Shown here: positions 11,250 through 20,211 of the stretch, piece after piece
Layout: every line of letters begins with the position of its first letter
Numbering within the stretch: the first letter of the stretch is position 1
NCBI GenBank assembly: GCA_020736575.1
Contig: JAGPYM010000104.1
Span: 1 to 46,329 of the forward strand
From: Thelonectria olida
Lineage: Eukaryota > Ascomycota > Sordariomycetes > Hypocreales > Nectriaceae
Direction of reading: 5' to 3'
DNA: 46,329 nt
Notes under the pieces: generated by a model
Told to the model about the DNA's origin: nothing
The model's database searches: none
What the model saw: the letters and a program-made list of their open reading frames with translations, nothing else
Position numbers and translations under genes: made by a program

Positions 11250-13147
11250 TCATGCTCCATCACCCTCTCGCCAGCTTCTCTTCTCGACTTCGAGTTCTTT
11301 GGAATAATCCTCAAACAGCCGAAATACGTTATAGAGGAGCTTCGGCCACCGTTCATCATACCGAAAACCTTCAAACTGAGCCTTTGTGCAATCCCAATAC
11401 TCTGGATAAAAGCCGCTGTTCTCCCAGTCGACAATACCAACAACATGCCAGCCTCTAGTCCCATCTGGTCTTGTGACTCGATCAACGAGAATGTTTCTCA
11501 AGTTCAGGTCAGCATGTGTGAATACGGTCTTGTGCCCTCTGCGAGCTGGATCATCTGAATAGCGCAAATATTTACTAAACGCTTCTTCATCTTTAAAGGG
11601 GCCGACAGGATTTGCGTCACAGATCCTTGGATCTCTACAAGCCTCGCCCAAAGTGTTGCATATATCATACTCTTCACCGCCAGTCCTCGGCATGGCACGT
11701 AACTTAGATACAAAGTCTTGCATCCAAGTAACAAAATCGTGGCAGTCTCTGTCAGATAGCATATCACAGACACGTGCAAGAGGAACGCCAGGCAGCCGTG
11801 ATGTTAGAAGGTAGGCGTCTTCACGATCCTCGGCGTTCTCGGTGCCCGACAGACCTAGGTCAGGGGGCCCCGCGACCTGAACAGAGATCAGATCTAGGCC
11901 CCGAGGAACTGGTATTGACGTGTATTGGCGGATCATGTTAAGCGCGTTGAGTTCATTTTGGAGCGCCCCGAAACCTCGCGTAGATTTGAGGTAAAGACCA
12001 AAAGGAAGCCGTTGGGTGTTGAAGGAGTTGCTAGGCCCATAGACATGCTTTCCAGCCCTTTGTAGTAGCTTATAAGCTGCTACTCGGACCATGTTTGGGA
12101 CCATAAGCCATACTTCCAGGCAGGTGGTAAGAAGGAGTCGCGGAAACCAAGACGTATAAGACCGTCCGTGCCTTAAAGCATGCCGTATCGTGTAGGATGA
12201 CGGAACTCGCTCGTCTTGCTCAATCTGCCTACTAACTTCAAGCCATCGAATACTAGGAGCAAATCGGGCATGAGTCCCGACAAATCGAGCGTCAACCTTT
12301 GGAATGCCAGAGCGAGAATGATCTCCTAAGAGCGGAAAAGAACCGGCAAGATCAATCATTTCCTCCAGCGTTCCGATCAGACAGGGGCTTATCCTGTACT
12401 TTGTCCATGTTAGCAACAAAGGCGCCACAGCCACGTGCCAGGCTTGACTCACTTCGATCATAGACGGCTGTAGCCGGTCGAGTGTCAATAGTCCCCGTCT
12501 GAAGGCTTCAGCTGCTGATTTGCGAACAAGCCAGTGGCTGTGGTAAGGATTCACTCGCTCCGCTCGTTCGATATAGGCCAGCCACCAGTCCCGGTAAGGG
12601 GTGCTAAAAAAAAGCGCGTAGCATTTCAGAGATCCGTGGCTTATATGTACATGTTAGCTGGCCTCGAAAGTTTTAAGCTACAGCGGGATCAGAGATGGAT
12701 ACCTCAGAATTGACCCATCGTGATGGAACCGGAAGTAGAGGGAGGACGACTAGAGGATCCCAAAGACTACCTGCTTTCCCGGTGATGCAACACTTTGCCC
12801 CGTCTCGCCTGGTGATACGCACTCGGGTTGCATCATCTAGGACTAGGGGTGGCGTCCCGTACTCTGTAACTAGGGAGTGTCAATTGAGGCGAAGTGAGGA
12901 TAATCTGAGCCAAGGCTAACCTACTAGATTCCACGATGTAGGTCCAGTCCGAGACAAGTGCAAGAAGCTCAGCCTTCCGGTCGTTGCTAGAGCGACAAAC
13001 ACGGAGAATATAGGCAGCGGCTAGCTGGGGCTGAAGGGCCTCCTCGACGAAGGATTCGAGCAATGGGCCTGAGGGATGTGGTAGCCCTCGTTCATTCTGA
13101 ATGAGAGACAGGGCGTCTTGCACGGCCTGGTCAGAAAGAGGCTCCAT
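11250..13147 (-). pseudogene. HNH-like / aminoglycoside-phosphotransferase-like fusion, frameshifted
   Basis: A common filamentous-ascomycete family of unknown role. Model: exon 1 13147-12925, intron 12870-12924 (branch TTGAC, acceptor ctag), exon 2 12703-12869, intron 12640-12702 (branch gctaac), exon 3 12639-11250. Exon 2 holds an HNH-like segment (RRDGAKCCITGK, WDPLVVLP). Exon 3 holds a kinase-like C-lobe: HADLNLRNILVD, the HxDxxxxN catalytic loop about 88 residues from the end, and IVDWE, the metal-binding Asp. The splice sites keep frame until a run of eight A at 12606-12613 (T8 in sense) where seven would keep SEMLRAFF joined to TPYRDWW; the extra base kills the frame. Without it the protein would be about 592 aa. 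Using the T-run itself as acceptor does not restore frame. Recent pseudogene or a homopolymer sequencing error; the rest is intact. Confidence 0.75.
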
Positions 13148-13264
13148 TGTGCAGCGAGTATAGAGTCAAGTTAATCTGGCCGACCTTCTCCCCACACAGC
13201 TCGCCTGATGTGGTGGCACGACGTCGGTCAGGTGATCTAGACCCACTTTAACCACAGACCTAAT

Positions 13265-13368
13265 ATTATTATTATTATTATTAAAAAAGCCGATAATCTA
13301 GGCACACAATAGAGGTTGATACAGGCCAAACCCTAGCCTTGTATCTATCACAATAAGCTTCTCAATAC
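13265..13368 (+). repeat. Short repeat element, nearly unmutated copy
   Basis: A stand-alone copy of the element found RIP-mutated at 3995-4092, here with normal base composition (aggccaaaccctagcc). It sits 117 bp upstream of the fusion pseudogene start and 137 bp from the 3' end of the NmrA-like gene. It begins with a (tta)n tract and may extend to about 13410. It could be a solo terminal repeat or a small MITE; no target duplication was recognised. Confidence 0.65.
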
Positions 13369-13505
13369 TCTCTACTAATATAAACCTAGAACCCTCTAGT
13401 CTTATCCATTGGGAATTGACCAGATCGTTACATAAAGCGGCAATAGCTCCAGCTTACGCACGATAAAGGAAACTTTTAATATCGAGATTCGTATTTAACA
13501 ATTGA

Positions 13506-14577
13506 CTATTTCGTAAAAATGGCATTAAGAATTTCACTTGCCTTATTGGGTCTGACCACCTCTGGGTCGGTTCCTTCGTACCCAAACTCATGCGCAAACA
13601 ACACATTGTGGGAAAACTCATGCCCAAGACCACCGGGAAGCAGCTCGCAGAATTTCTCATGGGAGAACTCGTCGTAGCCGCCGTACTTGAGGCCCTGGGT
13701 CTCACAGAAGATTCTCAGATAGTCTGACCAAGACAAATATTCCCCAACTGCGAACAGATTCGCGTTCGGTTCAGCCTCAGCGACTGCCTTGACACAAGGT
13801 CCCACGTCCTGGCTAACGTCTCCGAATGGGATGCCCTTGTCACCGGGGCCGATGCCGTTCATTCGCCATGTTCCATCAGCTTGCTTCACCAGGCGTCAGC
13901 TACGACGTATTAGGATAAAGCACACTGCGAGTTCGACATACCTCCTTAGGAGTAGGAGGCAGTCCCCATTGCCATGGGAGCTGGAAATAAATCGGGGCCT
14001 GGACCTGAGAAAACTTGCCATGCAGTGAGGTAAGGCTTTGCGCATACTAAGCTGCCTCTGCCTTGGAGTCCATGTGGTACAATTCCTTGTACTTTCCACC
14101 GCTCGACTTTGTCGCGTGAGCCATGGAACTGAAAACGTACCGGGAGAGGCCCGGAACAGTAGCTGCGGCGTCGGCGATGTTCTTTCCCTGCTGCAACTCG
14201 ACCTCCTTGCAGTATTGGACAAGTACCTGACCGGCCTGCTTCTTGTTCGCACTTTCAGGGTCTTTGAAGATGGTCCAAAAATCGGTGACTCCAAAGACAA
14301 CAGTGGCGCCTACGAATGCCTTCTTTAGCGACTCGACATTGTCGAGATCGGCCTGGACAATCTCAACGCCTTTTGCTACCCACCCAATCGCATTGGGCGT
14401 GTTCGGGTTGCGGGTGAGGCCACGGACCTTCCAACCAGCAGTTTGGAGGTAAGTGTTAGCAACAGAGCTCCCCTGGAAACAGCCTTGTCAGATTCAAGTA
14501 ACTTTCACTCTGGTGTAGCCCCCATCGTCACGTACCTGCACGCCAGTGATTCCTAGGATAACGATGAGCTTCGACAT
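13506..14577 (-). pseudogene. NmrA-like NAD(P)-binding protein with one nonsense codon
   Basis: Three exons: 14577-14536, 14472-13942 and 13883-13506; introns 14473-14535 (63 bp, branch tctgac) and 13884-13941 (58 bp, branch gctgac). Frame holds across all junctions and gives 317 codons, normal for the family. The N-terminus MSKLIVILGITGVQG carries the GxxGxxG dinucleotide-binding loop, and the body contains YVFSSMAHA and FAVGEYLSW as in NmrA/HSCARG relatives. The only clear lesion is an in-frame TAG at 14047-14049 between KAEAA and YAQSL; CAG to TAG would be RIP-type. The C-terminus is also unusual: the homologous-looking NTNLDIKSF lies just past the stop in another frame. NmrA-like proteins act as redox-sensing regulators or isoflavone-reductase-like enzymes. 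Divergent to the SDR at 15349. Confidence 0.8.
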
Positions 14578-15348
14578 TTTGTCTGACTGTTGAAGGGGCG
14601 ATCAAAATGGTGAGAGAGGTGTAGGGGCTATTGAAAGATGGAAAGCCCAAAGCAGTGGTGGGCTAATCAGTTATGTAAGAAAGTGTAATGTTGGAGTTGC
14701 TTGAGAGGTGAATTATGGTCAATTTATAGGGAGGCCTGCCCTTTTGTAGATGAAGCTCAGAGATTGCTTTATGATTTTTGTAACACTTCCGAGGTCTTTT
14801 TCCATTGTGAGTTAATCATACTAGATAGGTACTTGCATTCTATTCGAGGGCTAAGATTCTCGGTAAGCAGATATCCCACGTTTCAAGGGAGGTGCGTGCG
14901 GAAGTGGGCGCAAGTGCTCAGCTCTGAGATGTGAATGATGATGCTATCGGCGCAATCGAGCTGTTGCTGACGGAGATCGACAGGGGGGACCAACGTCTGT
15001 TTTGGGTTAGACCCATTCAACCATCAATTTCCCTTTTGGGAATGTGGATGCCATCGATCCAAGTCACCATCCGCCATGAGCAGCCCTTTCGCCCCTTGTA
15101 CCATCATGTTTGCATGTCATAAAGAAAAGGAACTCTAAGTTCATCTTCCATTTGTCAGACACCAGTCTGTCTCAATTGGTAATCTTCAGTTTCGGGGAAC
15201 AAATATATGGTCAAAGGCTGGAATCGTTCTACTATAAAATATCCTCGTCCACCGTCACTCTGGTCTATCACTCACAACCAACTCTAGAATACCTATTCAC
15301 AACTCACTTTCAATTATCAAAACAACTATCTACTACTCTATCAACACA
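14578..15348. promoter_or_regulatory. Divergent promoter region, NmrA-like / SDR
   Basis: 771 bp between two oppositely transcribed oxidoreductase-type genes, so they may share control. A TATA-like TATAAAA lies at 15233-15239, 110 bp before the SDR start, followed by a pyrimidine-rich CA-repeat leader (caaccaactc, caactcac) typical of fungal 5' leaders. Small open frames at 14701-15122 look accidental. Confidence 0.5.
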
Positions 15349-16269
15349 ATGTCTGCTCTTAACAGTCTCTCCCTCGCCAACAAGGTCGCCATTGTCACTG
15401 GCTCCGGCCGTGAAAATGGTATCGGTGCAGGCATTGCACTCACCTTGGCTCGTGCCGGTGCTCGTGTCACAGTCAACTACGTTTCTGAGTCTTCTGCCTC
15501 CCGCGCAGCCGAGGTGGTTGCTAAGATTGAATCTGCTGTCGGCAAAGGACGAGTTCACCTTGTCAGGGCTGATGTTTCCACTCCCGAAGGGAGCAAAGCA
15601 ATTGTCGACCAGACACTCAAGGCTTTTGGCGTTGACACCATTGACATTATCGGTAAGTGAAGAATTGTATCATAAACTCAATTCAATATTTCTTCCCTTG
15701 CTAACTTTGCCTTCAGTGAACAACGCATCTCTAGCCGTCGGTGGAACCATTCTTGACAGCAAGCCTGAAGACATCATGCGGACTTTTGAGGTTTCTGTTG
15801 TCGGACCTGTGCTCCTCCTTCAAACTGCCTATCCTCACCTCCCACAGGGGGGACGAATCATCAACATTGGTAGCGTTGCTTCCAAGATTGGCTTCGTTCA
15901 GATGCCCATTTATGCCGCTGCAAAGGCTGCCATGGATCAGTTGACTTTCACCCTGTCCCGCGAGGTAGCCACAGCTCTTTAAACTCGCAACAACCGATAA
16001 CCATATAACTGACCTTGCTACAGATTGGTCGTGGTGGCAAGCACATCACCGTCAACACTATTGCTCCTGGCCCCGTCCTCACTGACTCCTTGCCCCCAGT
16101 ACCTCAGGTGGAGCCGATCAAGGATTATCTCCTCTCTTTGACTCGTTTGGAGGAGCGAGTAGGAACAGTCGAGGACATTGCGGATGCTGTGCTCCTGTTG
16201 ACTAGTGAGAAGAGTCGCTGGATTACTGGCCAGTTCATCTCTGTTAGCGGTGGCATCAATGGGGGCTAA
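15349..16269 (+). CDS. Classical short-chain dehydrogenase/reductase (FabG-like)
   Basis: Three exons: 15349-15652, 15717-15964 and 16024-16269; introns of 64 bp (gtaagt...ttcag, branch gctaac) and 59 bp (gtagcc...acag, branch actgac). Frame is kept, giving 265 aa, the standard SDR size. Rossmann motif TGSGRENGIG at residues 17-26, NNAS at 103-106, catalytic Ser153, Tyr166 and Lys170 (YAAAK), and the typical C-terminal SVSGG. It should be a cytosolic NAD(P)H-dependent ketone/alcohol oxidoreductase; the substrate is unknown. The best family match is 3-oxoacyl-ACP reductase or polyketide ketoreductase-like SDRs. All key residues are present, so it is probably active. Divergent from the NmrA-like pseudogene. 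Confidence 0.93.
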
Positions 16270-16384
16270 ACGGACGTTGTTGAAGACCTTCTTCGGGCCT
16301 GTGCAGTTAGGTTCATTACTAGAGATTGTCACTTGAAATAACAAATCTGATTTCTTATCTCATTTTATGCTCTTTACTAGCCTC

Positions 16385-18075
16385 CTACTTCCTTCGTTCA
16401 TTGCCTATTTGGAAATTATTTAGCTCCATCTCTTCCAGTAGGTTGTCCACGCGGGGTGATTCTAAAATATTGACCCAAATCATCTCCCTAGCAAGTCCAA
16501 TCATATCCACGGGCAAGTAATGAGTGGAACTGGTCTCATTTTGTTGAAGTTCCTGCAAATATACACCTCTAGTGCCCCTGGGCTGAAGCAAGGCAGCTGT
16601 CACAAGTGCCCACACTTTTAATTCGAAGTGCCTGTCTTCTAGGACTCTCGCATGTCGACGAACAAAGCTTTCCAGTTTGCCCCGCAGACTTTCTTGCTCG
16701 CTCGAAGGCAAACCGAACAAACCTTTCAAATTGGACATGAGCAGAAGGCACACTAATCGCAAGATCTCCCTCATAACGAGATCGCTGGCTTCTGGTAGCA
16801 CGAGAACGTCTCCCGGTGGTAGCACGAGAACGTCTCCCGGTGGCCTGGGCATGGATAGCAAAGAGTGAATGCAGGGGCAGAGCAAAGTGATCGCCTCAAT
16901 GTCCCGCTCCCAGAAAGATGGAGAGTGACTGTTGAGGTTGATAGTATCCGCAGCAGATGATATTAAGGCCAAAATATTAGCCATGAAAGAAAGATGGGAC
17001 GACATCTTTTCCACTCGAAGAAGTGATGCTCGCAGTCTGCGACGTAAATCCCTAAACGATGGCGCGTGGGTGGTGAGGATGTTTGGAGGAAGTGGCAGTC
17101 GGGGAGGTACATCAAAGACTAGGCTGCCAGATATATCATATCTGCAGGAATCTATAAGATACATAATAAATAGCCGAAGTAAGGGTAAAACTTACAAAAG
17201 GAGGAGAATGGGCATGCGGTGTCCGAGGTCCGCAAATCCGCCTCGTAGTTTCGAGATGAGGTTCAGGCCATCCATGTGAACACTCCAACCATTCCAATCA
17301 GAAAGCCGTATCTATTAACCAGGTATTAGAAAATTGATACCTGAAGGATTCAGGGGTCAAGGACCTTACGCTAAGACAAAGATGAGCCAATATATTAGCG
17401 ATTGTCCCTTCCTGGATGCTGTCAGTTGCGTTAGTAAGTCGTCGCCTTAAGAGCGTCACTGAACGCCCGTAGTGGCGAACAATCTCTGGGTTCTTCATGG
17501 GGCTACTGTCCCCTTTGAGCTTCGCCAAAAAAGTGGCCGTATTTCCGAGAGTTACGTGAAACGCGCCTGGATCTGTCACTGCAATCTCGATCCAGACGTT
17601 GCGTAATGGTTGATACAAGTGGGAGGATGCGGTAGCTAGTCATGGGTAAAGATGATCTTGTTAGTAGTCCCTACTGAGAAAGAATGTCTGGTAAGATCTT
17701 TGTGCGTATCTTACCAAAATGGAGGAGCTCCCGTACACGAGCATCGGCTTCAACGGGAAGGCCACTGATTGAGACCAGAGACTGACTTGGTGAGGCGATG
17801 GTGGTTCGAACCAATCGAGGTTGTTGTACCGCAGACTCCGGGGACGTGTTGCTCTTAGGGCGGCGCCGCCTTCGTTGTTGGCCAATATTCTTCATCACAT
17901 GTCGTCGAATTTCTGTCTGAATTTTATTATTCTCGCGGATACCCCCTGGGTGAGACAAGTTGACAAACTTGAAACTTGCCGTAGAAGAGGGAGTTGGCGG
18001 AAGGGTTTGGGGATCATCCATCGAAGTAGAGCTGCTTAGGGTCCCCTGGTGATCTAATTGTCTCATTGGTTTCAT
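16385..18075 (-). CDS. Fungal_trans_2-like ("tachykinin family") regulator-type protein
   Basis: Four exons: 18075-17715, 17635-17370, 17311-17196 and 17141-16385; introns 79, 58, 54 bp, all with plausible donors and acceptors, frame kept, 499 aa. The start at 18075 (MKPMRQ) is preferred; the open frame continues upstream but looks like leader. The conserved block KFVNLSHPGGIRENN, EIRRHVMKNIGQQRRRRR at the N-terminus, then YQPLRNVWIEIAVTDPGAFHV and SGSLVFDVPPR, is typical of a large Sordariomycete family often annotated as tachykinin-like or Fungal_trans_2. I see no Zn2Cys6 cluster, so direct DNA binding would rely on the basic KNIGQQRRRRRPK region. Nuclear location is likely. A 24 bp perfect duplication (16794-16841) doubles PPGDVLVL. 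Function unknown. Confidence 0.8.
16794..16841 (-). repeat. 24 bp perfect tandem duplication in coding sequence
   Basis: Two identical 24 bp units (16794-16817 and 16818-16841) add eight residues, PPGDVLVL, in frame within the last exon of the regulator gene. The lack of any mismatch points to a recent slippage or duplication. Confidence 0.95.
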
Positions 18076-18839
18076 CTTTTTGGATTGAACCCAAATTCTT
18101 TTCCTAATTGTAGGCGATGGGATCAAGACACAAAGCAAGAGAGAGACGCAGTGGACTTCTCCGGCGGGTGAATTTGTCAGCCCCGTCATCCAAAGCGGGG
18201 GGTGTTGATTAAGTCCTCACTTTAATTAGTCAGATGCACAGCTGACTCCTGAGTTGAGGTTAATGGCCCGAAAGCCTTGAAGCAAGGGCGGCATCAATAA
18301 CGAATAAGATCACAAAAGACTCTTGGAATCGGACCAGGCTTTGCATGCAATATCGTCATTGCCTCAGGTGGATATCCAAGTGAGCATCAAAGGGACAAAA
18401 AGACATCTCTCCCCCCGATCTCGGGTGATTCCATGCTATTTCCCCCTAGTAATTACCTGATGGGGCCAGGAGAATGCATGTTGCGGTATTGCGAAGAGTC
18501 TAAAACCCGCGGGGATTCAACGATTCTCGGTCGGTAGGTAGGAATCAATAAAAGTAATATCATTATTTCAAGTAGCCCTGTCATGAGAAAATGGGCGTCT
18601 TATGTCGACGCAACTCACTAATCTCTACAGAACTTACCCACGAAGAAAGAGCTCAAACAGTGTGGAGGGAGCCGGGACAAAGGCAGGCAGTCTTTGATGG
18701 ACCGCACTCGCTTGCATTGTGTGGCGTGGAGAGGCCCTGAGCAGCTTCAGAGGAGCTGGATGGGGACAAAGCAGGCACTGAGGGCTATCTTCAATTGAAG
18801 GCAAGTATAGTGATTTATATATCCGTCACATTCTCAGTA
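18076..18839. other. Intergenic region upstream of the Fungal_trans_2-like gene
   Basis: Should contain the promoter of the minus-strand regulator and the 3' end of the HOT13-like gene. Contains the tract ggtcggtaggtagg near 18529 and nothing else recognised. No open frame here looks real. Confidence 0.5.
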
Positions 18840-19193
18840 TTACATCTCGAAATACAGGTCATAATGTCTCGCGCACCCTGGATTGAAAGAAGCGCTACAA
18901 CTGGGGCAACAATTCCCACTAGCTAGATATTCCGCTACCGTCAATTCATTTCGGCAATTTCCACAAAGAACTGCCTTCTCATACCGCTCCTCCTTGGCCC
19001 ATACCTCTGGCGAGTGGCCAGCTAGTGCTTCGTGGCAGCTGATGCAAGCGTAGTAGACTTTGCAACATCTGTGTTTGATGGCAATCAAATCGATATCGGA
19101 GTGCCAATGCAAGCACTGTGTTCGTGGACTGACTTCAAGCCCACAGACTTGTGGCGAAATTGCTGGCTGCTTGTCACTTTGTGGCTGCGACAT
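18840..19193 (-). CDS. HOT13: CHY-type zinc-finger protein, Hot13-like
   Basis: A single exon with ATG at 19193, 117 aa. It has the full CHY zinc-finger pattern: C-L-H-W at 27-30, H41, C43-C44, C50, C53-H54 (CISCHE), C77/C80 (CGNC), C95-C96/C99 and the closing FNPGCARHYDLYFE. Yeast Hot13 is a protein of this size and domain in the mitochondrial intermembrane space, where it keeps Mia40 zinc-free so it can be re-oxidised during import of small Tim proteins. No signal peptide is visible, consistent with that import route. Same strand as its neighbours but with long gaps, so it is an independent unit. The short CHY-only architecture supports Hot13 over larger CHY/RING ubiquitin ligases. Confidence 0.88.
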   Translation of the reverse strand: MSQPQSDKQPAISPQVCGLEVSPRTQCLHWHSDIDLIAIKHRCCKVYYACISCHEALAGHSPEVWAKEERYEKAVLCGNCRNELTVAEYLASGNCCPSCSASFNPGCARHYDLYFEM

Positions 19194-20211
19194 CTCGAAG
19201 TTGGGTCTGGTGTGCTATGCTTCTAGAAATGGCCAAATGCGATTGTTGTTTTGATATGGCTTGTGAAAGTAGTTATGCGAAGAGGTGTTCTGAGGGGAAA
19301 AGGATGGTTAGAGTTGCCCTACTGGTACTAATTTACCCGTTACTACTTTAAGTACTTGATGACTAACATGTCTAGATTGGCGGTTAGCATTGACTCATAC
19401 TCCCATGATGCTACCATGTTAGCAGCATAACACTCTTTTTAGTCTGAAGTCTGTGTGTGACTTTGAGCATTTTTAATATCCCGTTATCAATTATGGTTCC
19501 AACATGAGTGAAATTATTTCATCTTGAATTGCTAACATTCAGCTTGAGCCTCGGTAATTATGCAAGTGAATATTGTGTTCCTAACATTCTTCTTTCTATT
19601 AACGGGGAAGAAATCAATTATAATTATGGAAGACATCTGTTTCGGTTTCTTGCCTGCGATTGGTTCCATCAGTCTTTTTTTTCTTCCACTTTTGTTGCAA
19701 ACTGGAGCAAATCGGGATTGAGAGCAGGCTGTATCTCCCGCTTCAGTCTAACACTCAATTGTCTCGGAACTAGAAATCGGGGCACATTTCTTAGATTCTC
19801 CCTATCTTGGTGTCAGTCGCAGAGACATCCGTAAGCAGATTCAAAAGCTACGCCTACTAAGACTGAGAAACCTTGCCCTTGGCGTCTCTCGTGTCTCGGT
19901 GATCAAGGATGGGGGCTGAACGAAATCGAGTCCCACAAAGCATACCGCGTTATGGTAGCACAGCTTGTCAAGGTAGCCAGTGTCAAGAAGCATCCTAAAA
20001 AAAAAAAAAAAAAAAAGGGAGACAGCTGTTGAGCTGCTGCCCGAGGTGGGCAGTAATAAAAATCGCAGTCTACCGCTACTTTCTACTGAAATTCGGTGTT
20101 CTAGGCTCTGCACGACCTATTCACTTCATCGTGACGACCTCGCTGCGTGATATGCATTAATGACTTGTGCCAATGCCATGGAACCAGTCCCTACAAAAGC
20201 TATCCCCATGT
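19194..20211. other. Intergenic region with an A20 tract
   Basis: 1 kb without a credible gene. The left part is the likely promoter of the HOT13-like gene. An uninterrupted A20 run lies at 19997-20016. A 90-codon minus frame across it (19841-20113) would encode poly-Phe from the homopolymer and is not convincing. Confidence 0.55.

Noticed and set aside
17801..17821. tRNA B-box-like ggttcgaacc
   Set aside because: It lies within exon 1 of the Fungal_trans_2-like gene and no cloverleaf can be formed around it.
19841..20113. 90-codon minus frame across the A20 tract
   Set aside because: The poly-Phe stretch comes from the homopolymer; there is no other protein feature.
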